In this document: piece by piece, positions 53,074 through 61,756 of the stretch
Numbering within the stretch: the stretch's first letter is position 1
Layout of the letters: every line of letters begins with the position of its first letter
Source of the DNA: Streptomyces orinoci
GTDB lineage: Bacteria > Actinomycetota > Actinomycetes > Streptomycetales > Streptomycetaceae
Direction of reading: 5' to 3'
Assembly: GCF_003121295.1 (NCBI RefSeq)
Contig: NZ_PHNC01000031.1
Location: 1,304,439-1,368,438, forward strand
DNA length: 64,000 nucleotides
Made by a program: the position numbers and the translations under genes
Notes under the pieces: generated by a model
What the model was told of the DNA's origin: nothing
Databases searched by the model: none
The model's input: only the letters and a program-made list of their open reading frames with translations

Positions 53074-54006
53074 GTGACCACCTGGACCGAGCCGGCCGCC
53101 GACCGGCCGATCAAGCTAAGCGGCGCGAGCGGCATCGACCGCGCCGCGCATCACCGCCTCGACGAGGCCTGGCTCTCCGCGGCCTGGAGCCACCCCTCCA
53201 CCCGGGTCTTTGTGGTCTCCGGCGGTCAGGCGCTGATCGACGACACCCCCGACGGCCGCACCGAACTGGTGATGACCCCCGCCTTCGAGGCCCCGCCCAC
53301 CGAGACCCATCGCTACTTCCTGGGCCAGGACGAGGACGGGGTGGCCTACTTCGCGCTCCAGAAGGACGCGCTGCCGGGCCGGATCGACCAGTCGGCGCGC
53401 CCCGCCGGGCTGCGCGAGGCCGGGCTGCTGCTCTCCCCGCGGGACGCCGGGCTGCTGGTGCACGCGGTGGCCCTGGAGAACTGGCAGCGCCTGCACCGGT
53501 TCTGCTCGCGCTGCGGGGAGCGCACGGTGATCGCCGCGGCCGGGCACATCCGCCGCTGCCCGGCCTGTGGCGCCGAGCACTACCCGCGCACCGACCCGGC
53601 CGTGATCATGCTGGTCACGGACGAGAAGGACCGGGCGCTGCTGGGCCGCCAGATGCACTGGCCGGAGGGCCGCTTCTCCACCCTGGCCGGCTTTGTGGAG
53701 CCGGGGGAGTCCATTGAGCAGGCGGTGCGGCGGGAGGTCGCCGAGGAGGCCGGGGTGCTGGTCGGGGCGGTGGAGTACATCGCCAGCCAGCCCTGGCCGT
53801 TCCCCTCCAGCCTGATGCTGGGCTTCCGCGCCCAGGCGCTGTCCTCCGACATACAGGTGGACGGCGAGGAGATCCATGAGGCCCGCTGGTTCTCCAGAGA
53901 AGAGCTGCGGGCCGCTTTCGAGTCCGGAGAGGTACTGCCTCCCACCGGAATCTCCATCGCGGCCCGGCTGATCGAGCTCTGGTACGGCGAGTCCCTGCCG
54001 TCCTGA
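53074..54006 (+). CDS. nudC: NAD(+) diphosphatase / NAD-cap hydrolase NudC
   Basis: A 310-residue protein. The zinc ribbon is CSRC ... CPAC; the NUDIX box is GFVEPGESIEQAVRREVAEEAG; and SQPWPFPSSLM is the signature of NADH pyrophosphatases. It splits NAD(H) into NMN(H) and AMP and removes NAD caps from RNA. GTG 53074 is selected at a GGAAG site; the strong GGGGGAG further upstream is too far. It converges on the mycoredoxin gene with a 22-base gap. Confidence 0.93.
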   Translation: MTTWTEPAADRPIKLSGASGIDRAAHHRLDEAWLSAAWSHPSTRVFVVSGGQALIDDTPDGRTELVMTPAFEAPPTETHRYFLGQDEDGVAYFALQKDALPGRIDQSARPAGLREAGLLLSPRDAGLLVHAVALENWQRLHRFCSRCGERTVIAAAGHIRRCPACGAEHYPRTDPAVIMLVTDEKDRALLGRQMHWPEGRFSTLAGFVEPGESIEQAVRREVAEEAGVLVGAVEYIASQPWPFPSSLMLGFRAQALSSDIQVDGEEIHEARWFSREELRAAFESGEVLPPTGISIAARLIELWYGESLPS

Positions 54007-54028
54007 GGGCTTGCGCCCCCGGCCCGGG

Positions 54029-54268
54029 TCAGATGCCGATCTTGGCCTTGACCTGGGCCAGCGAGGGGTTGGTGAGCGTCGAGCCGTCCGCGAACAGCAC
54101 GGTCGGGACGGTCTGGTTGCCCCCGTTGGCCTTCTCCACAAAGGCCGCCGACTCGGCGTCGTGCTCGATGTTCACCTCGTTGTACGCGATTCCCTCGCGG
54201 TCCATCTGGCTCTTCAGGCGTCGGCAGTAGCCGCACCAGGTGGTGCTGTACATCGTCACGGCGGACAT
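54029..54268 (-). CDS. mrx1: Mycoredoxin-1 (glutaredoxin-like)
   Basis: A 79-residue glutaredoxin-fold protein with active site W-C-G-Y-C (C12, C15) and the cis-proline T-V-P-T. In mycothiol-producing actinobacteria it reduces mixed disulphides with mycothiol. The C-terminal G-S-T-L-T-N-P-S-L fits the thiol binding loop. ATG 54268 is preceded by AAGGAG. It is adjacent to uvrD2 as in mycobacteria. Confidence 0.92.
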   Translation of the reverse strand: MSAVTMYSTTWCGYCRRLKSQMDREGIAYNEVNIEHDAESAAFVEKANGGNQTVPTVLFADGSTLTNPSLAQVKAKIGI

Positions 54269-54448
54269 CGAGGCTCCTTTGCGGTCGGGGGTGGGTGGTG
54301 CTCCGGTGGTTGAACGCGCGACCGGCTTTGGCCATTCCCCGGCCGGCACGCCCCCGGTTCCGCCGGTACCCCGGTATTCGTATGACCGGCCGGGGCCGGC
54401 TGTGGACGACGGTCCCGGCCCGCTCCGCGAACCTGGCAGCATGGCGGG

Positions 54449-56638
54449 GTGACATCAGCGACGCACTCCACCCTCTTCCCCGCCGTGCCGGAGACCCCGG
54501 ACGCGGTGCTCGACGGGCTGGACCCCGAGCAGCGCGAGGTGGCGACCTCCCTGCACGGACCGGTGTGCGTACTGGCCGGCGCCGGCACCGGCAAGACCCG
54601 GGCGATCACCCACCGGATCGCCTATGGCGTGCGCTGCGGAGTGCTCCAGCCGGCCAGTGTGCTGGCCGTCACCTTCACCAACCGGGCGGCCGGCGAGATG
54701 CGCGGCCGGCTGCGGCAGCTGGGCGTCACCGGCGTCCAGGCCCGCACCTTCCACTCGGCGGCCCTGCGCCAGCTGCAGTACTTCTGGCCCAAGGCGGTCG
54801 GCGGCGAGCTGCCCCGGCTGCTGGAGCGCAAGGCCCAGCTGGTCACCGAGGCCGCCGCCCGCTGCCGGCTCCGCCTGGACCGCACCGAGCTGCGCGATGT
54901 CACCGGCGAGATCGAATGGGCCAAGGTCACCCAGACCGTCCCCGAGGACTATCCGGCCGCCGCCGCCAAGCTCGGCCGCCAGGCCCCCCGCGACCCGGCC
55001 GAGATCGCCCGGATCTACGCCACCTATGAACAGCTCAAGCGCGACCGCTCGGTGATCGACTTCGAGGATGTGCTGCTGCTCACGGTGGCCGTGCTCCAGG
55101 ACCGGCAGGACATCGCCGAGACCGTTCGCCGCCAGTACCAGCACTTTGTGGTGGACGAGTACCAGGACGTCAGCCCCCTCCAGCAGCGCCTGCTGGAGCT
55201 GTGGCTGGGGGACCGGGACAGCTTGTGTGTGGTCGGTGACGCCAGCCAGACCATCTACTCCTTCACCGGCGCCACCCCGGATCACCTGCTGAACTTCCGG
55301 GTCCGCCACCCCCATGCCACGGTGGTCAGACTCATCCGCGACTACCGCTCCACGCCCCAGGTGGTGCGGCTGGCCAACGGGCTGCTCGCCCAGGCCACCG
55401 GCCGGGCCGCCGAGCACCGGCTGGAGCTGGTCTCCCAGCGGGAGAACGGGCCGGAGCCGGAGTACGCCGAGTTCGCCGACGAGCCCTCCGAGGCGGAGGG
55501 CATCGCCCGGCGGATCCGCCGGCTGCTGGACTCCGGCACCCCCGCCAGCGAGATCGCGGTGCTCTACCGCATCAACGCCCAGTCCGAGGTGTATGAGCAG
55601 GCGCTGGCCGACGCCGGGGTGCCCTACCAGCTGCGCGGGGCCGAGCGGTTCTTCGAACGGCCCGAGGTGCGCGAGGCCCAGCTGCTGCTGCGCGGCGCCG
55701 CCCATGCGGCGGGCGGCGCCCTGGACCCCCGGCTGAACAACGCCGGGGAGCTGGCCTCGCAGGTGAGCGCGGTGCTCTCCAGCCGGGGCTGGACGCCCGA
55801 ACCCCCGGCCGGCTCGGGCGCGGTGCGCGACCGCTGGGAATCCCTGGCCGCACTGGTCCGGCTGGCCGAGGACTTCGGCCGGGCCCGGCCGGACGCCGGC
55901 CTGGCCGACTTCTCGGCCGAGCTCACCGAGCGGGCCGCCGCCCAGCACGCACCCACCGTGGAGGGTGTGACTCTCGCCTCACTGCACGCGGCCAAGGGCC
56001 TGGAATGGGACGCCGTCTTCCTGGCCGGCCTCACCGAGGGCATGCTGCCGATCACCTACGCCAAGACCGATGAGCAGATCGAGGAGGAGCGCCGGCTGCT
56101 CTATGTCGGGGTGACCCGGGCCCGGCGCCATCTGACCCTCTCCTGGGCGCTGTCCCGCTCCCCGGGCGGCCGGCCCTCCCGCCGGCCCAGCCGGTTCCTG
56201 GCCGGCCTGCGGCCAGGCTCCAAGGCGCCCCGCCCCGGAACGGCGGACATCTGGGAGCCGGTGGCCGGCGGAATCGAACGCGGCCGGCCGGCCGGCCGGG
56301 TGCGGCGGACGCCCGCCCGGTGCCGGGTCTGCGGCCGCACCCTGACCGAGGCCGGCGAGATCAAGCTGCTGCGCTGCGCGGACTGCCCCTTCGAGCTGGA
56401 CGAGGGGCTCTATGAACGGCTGGTGCAGTGGCGCGGTGAACAGGCCCGTCTGCTGGGCCAGCCGGACTTCTGCGTCTTCACCGACAAGACCCTGCTGGCC
56501 ATCGCCGAGGCGGTTCCGGGAACCGAAAGCGAGCTGGCGGGCATCCCCGGTATGAGGAGACGCAAGCTCGCCCAGTACGGCGCCGACCTGCTCGCACTGT
56601 GCGCCGGAGGAGAGCCGGAGAAGTCTCCCGAAAAATAG
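54449..56638 (+). CDS. uvrD2: UvrD2-type ATP-dependent DNA helicase
   Basis: A 729-residue protein. Motor motifs: GAGTGKT (44-50), VVDEYQDV, GDASQTIYSFTGA, SLHAAKGLEW, and RRLLYVGVTRAR. A four-cysteine motif follows (CRVCGRTL ... CADCPFE, about 628-655), and the tail (about 655-720) is an HRDC domain. This cysteine-plus-HRDC architecture is typical of actinobacterial UvrD2, an essential 3'-5' helicase in mycobacteria. Its last codons overlap the promoter of the wblC leader. Confidence 0.92.
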   Translation: MTSATHSTLFPAVPETPDAVLDGLDPEQREVATSLHGPVCVLAGAGTGKTRAITHRIAYGVRCGVLQPASVLAVTFTNRAAGEMRGRLRQLGVTGVQARTFHSAALRQLQYFWPKAVGGELPRLLERKAQLVTEAAARCRLRLDRTELRDVTGEIEWAKVTQTVPEDYPAAAAKLGRQAPRDPAEIARIYATYEQLKRDRSVIDFEDVLLLTVAVLQDRQDIAETVRRQYQHFVVDEYQDVSPLQQRLLELWLGDRDSLCVVGDASQTIYSFTGATPDHLLNFRVRHPHATVVRLIRDYRSTPQVVRLANGLLAQATGRAAEHRLELVSQRENGPEPEYAEFADEPSEAEGIARRIRRLLDSGTPASEIAVLYRINAQSEVYEQALADAGVPYQLRGAERFFERPEVREAQLLLRGAAHAAGGALDPRLNNAGELASQVSAVLSSRGWTPEPPAGSGAVRDRWESLAALVRLAEDFGRARPDAGLADFSAELTERAAAQHAPTVEGVTLASLHAAKGLEWDAVFLAGLTEGMLPITYAKTDEQIEEERRLLYVGVTRARRHLTLSWALSRSPGGRPSRRPSRFLAGLRPGSKAPRPGTADIWEPVAGGIERGRPAGRVRRTPARCRVCGRTLTEAGEIKLLRCADCPFELDEGLYERLVQWRGEQARLLGQPDFCVFTDKTLLAIAEAVPGTESELAGIPGMRRRKLAQYGADLLALCAGGEPEKSPEK

Positions 56639-56667
56639 TTTGCGCGGTCGGACGGCGTACCCATAGC
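56631..56667 (+). promoter_or_regulatory. wblC promoter with A/T box upstream of -35
   Basis: TTTGCG (56639-56644) and CATAGC (56662-56667) are spaced by 17 bases, with AAAAATAG directly upstream of the -35. WhiB7-dependent promoters have such an A/T-rich box next to the -35, so autoregulation by WblC is likely. The transcript would start near 56673, giving a leader of about 545 nt. Confidence 0.65.
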
Positions 56668-56780
56668 CTTCCGAACACGGGAACACACGGTTCTTCCGGG
56701 AGCCGTTGGTTCCGTGCTGTACTCAACCGAATCCGACGGACTCCGGTCCGTCCCCGAGACGCCGAGAGGAGGCGAGACCA

Positions 56781-57089
56781 GTGATCAGCTTCATCATTCC
56801 GAACAAAATGACCGATCGCCCGGTCTTCGCCATGCTTCCGCTCGGCGCCGCCATCCGTCCCGTTTCCGTTTCGGTCAACGGCACCGGTATGTCCGCCGTC
56901 GTCCCGTCCCTGGTCAATGAGCGACCGACCAAGGCGTCTGCGGTAGTGGCAGCGGCAGCCGAAGCGGCACTCGCCCCGGCGAGCGCCCTCGCGCCGAAGA
57001 CCGAAGGCGCCGGATCCCTGAAGCGGCAGTACCAGCACCACTCGCAGTGGGCCTTCCGTGGGCTCGAACCCTGGAGAGATCCAGCCTGA
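56781..57089 (+). CDS. Upstream ORF of the wblC leader
   Basis: A 102-codon frame from GTG 56781, preceded by a strong GAGAGGAGG site. It reads M-I-S-F-I-I-P-N-K-M-T-D-R-P-V-F, then an alanine-rich stretch, ending Q-W-A-F-R-G-L-E-P-W-R-D-P-A. Its stop (57087-57089) lies inside a hairpin, 25 bases before an intrinsic terminator. WhiB7/WblC genes of actinobacteria are known to be controlled by translation of an upstream ORF, so this is the likely sensor of ribosome-targeting drugs. Whether the peptide has a function is unclear. Confidence 0.7.
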   Translation: MISFIIPNKMTDRPVFAMLPLGAAIRPVSVSVNGTGMSAVVPSLVNERPTKASAVVAAAAEAALAPASALAPKTEGAGSLKRQYQHHSQWAFRGLEPWRDPA

Positions 57090-57156
57090 TCGCGTGATCA
57101 GGTCGGCACCTTCCAGGGCCGCGGAACCCACACCGGGATCCGCGGCCCTTTTGTTT
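57071..57156 (+). terminator. Attenuator: tandem hairpins and intrinsic terminator before wblC
   Basis: Three consecutive structures: CTGGA/TCCAG (57071-57084), CCTGATC/GATCAGG (57085-57102, containing the uORF stop), and an 11-bp stem AGGGCCGCGGA/TCCGCGGCCCT (57115-57125 with 57139-57149) followed by TTTTGTTT. The last is a classic Rho-independent terminator, rare in Streptomyces, and sits 63 bases before the wblC start. Confidence 0.85.
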
Positions 57157-57218
57157 GTCCCCAAGCCGGGGACGCCAGCCCGGCCACCAGCCGGAACGAC
57201 AGACGAGGAAAAGAAACC

Positions 57219-57578
57219 GTGCAACTCAGGACGCACACCCCGTCAGCCACCGACTTGATCCCCCCGCCCGTCCCCACGGAGGACAACTTGACTTCCCTCA
57301 CCGCCCTGACCGACCTCGACGACGCGATCGAGAACCTGGGCGTGGCCGTTCCCTGCCGCAGCAACGACCCCGAGGTCTTCTTCGCCGAGTCCCCGGCGGA
57401 CGTGGAGTACGCCAAGTCCCTCTGCCAGGCCTGCCCGTTGAAGGAAGCCTGCCTGGCCGGCGCCAAGGACCGCCGGGAGCCCTGGGGCGTCTGGGGTGGC
57501 GAACTCTTCGTCCAGGGCGTGGTGGTGGCCCGCAAGCGACCCCGCGGCCGCCCGCGCAAGAACGCGGTCGTCGCATGA
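57219..57578 (+). CDS. wblC: WhiB-family regulator WblC (WhiB7 orthologue)
   Basis: A 119-residue WhiB protein: four cysteines for a 4Fe-4S cluster (C46, C69, C72, C78), the G-V-W-G-G-E turn, and a C-terminal AT-hook (RPRGRPRK). AT-hook plus the longer N terminus separates WhiB7/WblC from other WhiB proteins. It binds the sigma factor and activates many antibiotic-resistance genes when translation is inhibited. GTG 57219 follows GAGGAAAAG. The stop overlaps the next start (ATGA). Confidence 0.95.
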   Translation: MQLRTHTPSATDLIPPPVPTEDNLTSLTALTDLDDAIENLGVAVPCRSNDPEVFFAESPADVEYAKSLCQACPLKEACLAGAKDRREPWGVWGGELFVQGVVVARKRPRGRPRKNAVVA

Positions 57579-57901
57579 ACACCCTCGGCACCATCGACCG
57601 CCCCCTGACGCACGACCCCAAGAAGCAGGATCCGACCATGCAGCGCCCGATCTCCGAGCCCTTTGGCTCCGACTCCTTCGCCCGAGACGCCTCCGGCGCG
57701 ACCGCCTCGCGCCAGAACAGGAACCTTGAAATGCAACTGATCCCAGAAGTCCTGGCCCGTGCCCAAATGCACGACCGGCTGCGCGAGGCCGAAAGCGAGC
57801 GCCTGGCCTGGCGCCTGGTCACCGCCCGGCGGATGCAGCGCCGGGCCGAGCGCGCCTCGCTGCGCGCCCGCCGGGCCCTGGCCATGGCCGTGATGCACTG
57901 A
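57575..57901 (+). CDS. Hypothetical protein co-translated with WblC
   Basis: A 108-residue protein with a polar N terminus and a basic, long C-terminal helix (RAQMHDRLREAESERLAWRL, then RMQRRAERASLRARRALAMAV). It overlaps wblC by ATGA, so they are expressed together. No known domain; the charged helix could bind RNA or ribosomes, a guess only. Confidence 0.7.
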   Translation: MNTLGTIDRPLTHDPKKQDPTMQRPISEPFGSDSFARDASGATASRQNRNLEMQLIPEVLARAQMHDRLREAESERLAWRLVTARRMQRRAERASLRARRALAMAVMH

Positions 57902-57916
57902 GGCCACACCTGCGGT

Positions 57917-57940
57917 GGGCCGGTCCGAACGGACCGGCCC
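57917..57940 (+). terminator. Hairpin terminator after wblC operon
   Basis: A perfect 10-bp stem (57917-57926 with 57931-57940) around GAAC, 16 bases after the last stop of the operon. No U-run. Confidence 0.75.
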
Positions 57941-57998
57941 CCCGGTGTTCGGGTGCGTTGTCCGCCGGCCGGGCCGCCCACGGGGATATCGTCTCCGG

Positions 57999-58208
57999 GT
58001 GGACCAGAAGACGCCTGACCCAGCGCAGTTGGACCCTGAGGCCACCGGGAAAACCGTGTGTGCCCGATGCGGCATCACCGCCGCCGGCGGCACACCGCCC
58101 ACCTGGACCTGCTCCATGGAGAACGGCAGCCGCCGCTACTTCTGCGACGACTGCGCCCGGGCCAACCTCAGAGCGATCGAAGGCCGGCTCGACTCCTCCT
58201 GGTGGTAG
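57999..58208 (+). CDS. Small zinc-ribbon protein
   Basis: A 69-residue protein with two CxxC pairs (VCARCG ... FCDDC) and an internal WTCSMENGSRRYF, a zinc-ribbon type found in many actinobacterial short proteins. GTG 57999 has only a weak CGGG upstream; it might be leaderless. It converges on the ABC1 kinase gene; the intervening 27 bases form GGGCCCG/CGGGCCC. Confidence 0.65.
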   Translation: MDQKTPDPAQLDPEATGKTVCARCGITAAGGTPPTWTCSMENGSRRYFCDDCARANLRAIEGRLDSSWW

Positions 58209-58235
58209 GGCCCGCGGGACCCGGGCCCCGCCCGC

Positions 58236-59600
58236 TCAGGCGGGAGCCTCCTGGCTGAGACTGCCCGCCGCGAACCCCGGAACCCACGCCTCCATCTCAT
58301 CCCGCAGCCGCACCGTCGCGCCGAGCTGGCACAGCACCCCGATGGTGCTGGTGGTCACCCGGTGGATCAGCAAATACGAGGGCGGCAGGTTGAGCTGACG
58401 GGCCAACTGATAGGCGGGGGACCGGGGATCGGCGATCCGCGCCGCCTGGGCCCGCATCCAGTCCCGGCTGAAGGTGAACTCCGCAGTCCGCGCCGGCTCG
58501 ATGATCGGCAGCAGATAGTCCAGCACCGCGCCCGGATCCAGCTCTGTCCCCGGCTTGACGAAGCCCTCCGCACACAGCAGTTGGAGCACCTCCTCCGCCT
58601 CGCCGTCCAGCGCCAGCCGCAGCGCGGTGCCGATCTCCGGCGGCAGCCCCTGCGGCAGCCGGTCCACGGTGCCGAAGTCCAGCACCCCCAACCGCCATCT
58701 CTCCGGCGGGCCGTCGGGGGAGTCACCGGTCAGCAGCCGGAAGTTGCCCGGATGCGGATCGGCGTGCAGCAGCCCGGTACGTGCCGCGCCCGAGAAGAGG
58801 AAGCGCGCCAGCAACTGCCCCGCCCGGTCCCGCTGCTCCTGGCTGCCCTTGGCTATCACCTCGGACAGCGGCGTGCCCTCCAGCCACTCGGTCACCAGCA
58901 CCTGATCGCTCTGGTGCACCACCTCGGGCACTGTCACATCCGGATCCCCGGCGAACTCCCGGGCATGCTCCCGCTGGGCCCGCGCCTCCAGCTCATAGTC
59001 CAGCTCCTCCGACACCCGGTCGCGCAGCTCGGAGATCAGCGGCTTGATGTCCATCCCCGGCACCAGCGGCCCCAGCAGCTTGGCGAACCGGCCCAGTTGG
59101 GTGAGATCGGACAGCAGCGCCTCGCCCGCCCCCGGGTACTGCACCTTCACCGCGACCTGCCGCCCGTCCCGCCAGACGGCCCGGTGCACCTGCCCGATGG
59201 ACGCCGCCGCGGCCGGCTTGTCCTCGAACTCCTGGAACAGATCAGGCCAGTCGGGGCCCAGCCGCTCGGCCAGCGCCGCGTGCACCGACTTCACCGGCAT
59301 CGGCGGGGCCGCCTCCTGAAGCTTGGTCAGCGCCGCCCGGTAGGGGCCCGCCACTTGCTCCGGGAGCGCCGACTCAAAGACCGACAGGGCCTGACCCAGC
59401 TTCATCGCCCCGCCCTTGAGCTGGCCCAGGGTGGCGAAGAGCTGCTCGGCGGTGCGCTGCTGCAACTCCGCGGCGATCATCTCCGCCGGCCGCCCGCCGA
59501 TACGTTTGCCGAGCCCCAGTGCGGTGCGTCCGGCGAACCCCAGTGGCAGCGCGGCCAACTTGGCGGTACGAGCGACCGCCTTGCGCGGTAGATCAGACAT
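58236..59600 (-). CDS. ABC1/AarF (UbiB-like) atypical kinase
   Basis: A 454-residue member of the ABC1/UbiB family. It has the N-terminal K-x-G-Q motif (KGGAMKLGQAL), the alanine-rich nucleotide loop AAASIGQVHRA, VAVKVQYPG for the ATP lysine, ADPHPGNF (catalytic loop) and LDFGTVDRL (metal loop). No quinone-anchor helix is visible at the C terminus. ATG 59600 has GGAGGGG upstream. It follows the ThiF-like gene by 42 bases and is syntenic with mycobacterial Rv3197 (from memory). Substrate unknown. Confidence 0.9.
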   Translation of the reverse strand: MSDLPRKAVARTAKLAALPLGFAGRTALGLGKRIGGRPAEMIAAELQQRTAEQLFATLGQLKGGAMKLGQALSVFESALPEQVAGPYRAALTKLQEAAPPMPVKSVHAALAERLGPDWPDLFQEFEDKPAAAASIGQVHRAVWRDGRQVAVKVQYPGAGEALLSDLTQLGRFAKLLGPLVPGMDIKPLISELRDRVSEELDYELEARAQREHAREFAGDPDVTVPEVVHQSDQVLVTEWLEGTPLSEVIAKGSQEQRDRAGQLLARFLFSGAARTGLLHADPHPGNFRLLTGDSPDGPPERWRLGVLDFGTVDRLPQGLPPEIGTALRLALDGEAEEVLQLLCAEGFVKPGTELDPGAVLDYLLPIIEPARTAEFTFSRDWMRAQAARIADPRSPAYQLARQLNLPPSYLLIHRVTTSTIGVLCQLGATVRLRDEMEAWVPGFAAGSLSQEAPA

Positions 59601-59642
59601 GCGCCCCTCCAACTCGCTGAACAGCCACGCCGCTGACGGCGG

Positions 59643-60914
59643 TTACCCGTGCATTCTCCCGCGCGGCGCTCCGGCGGCCGAGGGAAAATCCGGATCGCCG
59701 GATCCCGCCGCACCGCAGGGGCACCGCGGATGGGGTGCGATGGGACGCGAGGACCAGCCCGGACCCGGCAACGCCAGCTCCAGACGCGACCCCGCGTTCG
59801 CCCGGGACCCACCGTCGAGGAACGCCAGCGCCCACGACGCGGTCAGCCCCGCCACCACCGTGGCCAGTGCCATGTCGCAAGACGGTACCCCCGGGCGCCG
59901 GCCGGACCTCCACTGGGCGAGCATCCGGGGCCAGGCGGCGTCCCGGTCCGCCTCCGCCAGCTCCAGACAGCCCGCACAGGCCGACCGGCCGGGCAGCACC
60001 AGCGGGCCCACCACCCCGGTCGCCTCCACCACCCCCGCGTACAGATGCGGGATACCGGCGGCCAGCAGCTCCCGGGCTCCGGCCGGGTCCGGCGCCCAGA
60101 CCGACAGGCCGTCCCGGGGCGTCAACAGCTGGAGCGCCAGCGGAGGTTCGGGTGGCGCCCCGCCGCCGACGGCCCGGGCCCGGGGCGGTGGCTGGGAGGC
60201 GGTCCGCCGCACCACCCGGCGCGCTGCGGCATCCCGCCGCTCTCCGGTCTGGTCCGGATCCAGCCCGCCGGGGGCCGCGTCCCAGGGCTCCACACAGCCC
60301 CCGTCCAGCACATCCACCCGGCCCACTCCGGAGGCGGAGAGCAGCGCCGCGACCATCGCCCCCACCCGGCCGGCGCCCCGCACCTGCACCCGGGCCCGCC
60401 TGCGGGCGGCCAGCAGCCCCGCGGCCGCGCCCGGCTCGGGGTGCAGCAGGGCCAGCGAGGACCGGTCCGGCCGCAGCCGGTCGGCGGCCGCGCCCATGGC
60501 ACGCGGGGCGGCGGCCTCCCGGCCGGCCAGCGGATCGTCCAGGAGACCGGCCGCGGCCAGCCGCCTCACCACGGTATCGGCCCGGTCCTCCGCGAGCCCC
60601 ATGGCCGCGGCCTGCTCGCGCAGCAGCGGTAGCCCCCGGGTGCCGTCCAGCAGGGAGAGAAAGGCCCCGGTCGCGGTGTCCACCGGGGAGACCACCACCG
60701 CATGCGCCCGGGTCATCCCGAACTGCACGGTGTCCCGGCTCCGCCAGGCGCGGCGCAGCGCGGGCTTGATCAGCGGATGCATGGCATCCGGCAGCCTGTC
60801 GGAGGACGGCGGGGCGGACGGCGGGGCGGACGAAGGAGTGGATGACGGAGCGGACGACGGAGCGGACGACGGAGCGGACGACGGAGTGCGCTCGCATACG
60901 GCGGTGTTCAGCAT
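59643..60914 (-). CDS. ThiF/E1-like adenylyltransferase family protein
   Basis: A 423-residue protein: first ~40 residues are low-complexity S-S-A-P/S-A-P-P repeats, followed by a winged-helix-like region and a degenerate E1/ThiF core (VQVRGAGRVGAMVAALLSASGVGRVDVLDGG) with cysteines CAGC ... CPC. The glycine loop is GAGRVG and the aspartate after the strand is present, but the arginine finger and adenylation residues are uncertain. The DNA of the N-terminal repeat is 12-bp tandem (60846-60888). It is the first gene of an operon with the ABC1 kinase. Confidence 0.75.
   Translation of the reverse strand: MLNTAVCERTPSSAPSSAPSSAPSSTPSSAPPSAPPSSDRLPDAMHPLIKPALRRAWRSRDTVQFGMTRAHAVVVSPVDTATGAFLSLLDGTRGLPLLREQAAAMGLAEDRADTVVRRLAAAGLLDDPLAGREAAAPRAMGAAADRLRPDRSSLALLHPEPGAAAGLLAARRRARVQVRGAGRVGAMVAALLSASGVGRVDVLDGGCVEPWDAAPGGLDPDQTGERRDAAARRVVRRTASQPPPRARAVGGGAPPEPPLALQLLTPRDGLSVWAPDPAGARELLAAGIPHLYAGVVEATGVVGPLVLPGRSACAGCLELAEADRDAAWPRMLAQWRSGRRPGVPSCDMALATVVAGLTASWALAFLDGGSRANAGSRLELALPGPGWSSRPIAPHPRCPCGAAGSGDPDFPSAAGAPRGRMHG
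60846..60888 (-). repeat. 12-bp tandem repeat encoding the Ser-Ala-Pro linker
   Basis: About 3.5 copies of CGGACGACGGAG in the reading frame of the ThiF-like gene, giving the S-S-A-P repeats near its N terminus. Confidence 0.8.
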
Positions 60915-61119
60915 GGTTCCCCCTCAAGTGAGCGGTTCTGCCCAGGTGTTGGGCGAGTGCCGTTCGGTGGTCTTCAGCATGCGCTACCGCCGCGATTGCC
61001 GTGCCGAGTTATCCACAGGCACCTGGTATTCGTCGTACAAACGCTGGCGAGGGTCCCCTTTCTTCGCCAACCCGGCGGGCGGCGGGACTTCACCCGCTGC
61101 CAGCGGGTAACGTCGGGGC

Positions 61120-61716
61120 GTGCCCGTCGACCCCCTGCACAGTGCCGCAAGACCACCGCGCAGTGCCTCGCACCCGCCCGCCAAGGGCGCGGAGAGCGGC
61201 GCGGTCGAGGTCCGCCGGAGCGCGCGCCGCCGCAGAACGGTCTCCGCCTACCGCGAGGGTGACCGCACCATCGTCCTGATCCCGGCCCGGATGTCGGACG
61301 CCGAGGAGCGGCGTTGGGTGAAGGTGATGCTGGAGCGGCTGGCGGCGCAGGAGAGCAAGCGGATGCTGGGCGACGCCGAGCTGGCCGACCACGCCGCCCG
61401 GCTCTCGGAGCAGTATCTGGGCGGCCGGGCGCGGCCGGACACGGTGCGCTGGGTCACCAACCAGAACACCCGCTGGGGCTCCTGCACCCCGGCCGAGGGC
61501 AGCATCCGGCTCTCCCACCGGCTCCAGGGCATGCCGGAGTACGTGGTGGACTATGTGCTGCTGCATGAACTGGCACATCTGCTGGTGCCGGGTCATGGCC
61601 CGGACTTCTGGCGGCTGCTGGAGGCGTACCCCCGCACCGAGCGGGCCCGCGGCTATCTCGAAGGGGTGGTGGCGGCGGAGCGGCTGCCGCATCTGCCCGC
61701 CGCCCGCAGCGAGTGA
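61120..61716 (+). CDS. YgjP-like (DUF45/M48-type) metallopeptidase
   Basis: A 198-residue protein with the zinc motif HELAHLLVPGHGPDFW and, upstream, NQNTRWGSCTPAEGSIRLSHRL; this pattern defines the YgjP/DUF45 (SprT-like) peptidases. There is no membrane segment, so it acts in the cytosol. It starts at GTG 61120, in the divergent region opposite the ThiF-like gene. Substrate unknown. Confidence 0.85.
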   Translation: MPVDPLHSAARPPRSASHPPAKGAESGAVEVRRSARRRRTVSAYREGDRTIVLIPARMSDAEERRWVKVMLERLAAQESKRMLGDAELADHAARLSEQYLGGRARPDTVRWVTNQNTRWGSCTPAEGSIRLSHRLQGMPEYVVDYVLLHELAHLLVPGHGPDFWRLLEAYPRTERARGYLEGVVAAERLPHLPAARSE

Positions 61717-61756
61717 CCCCGGCGGACCAGGGGCCACCCGCCACCACGGCGGCCGC

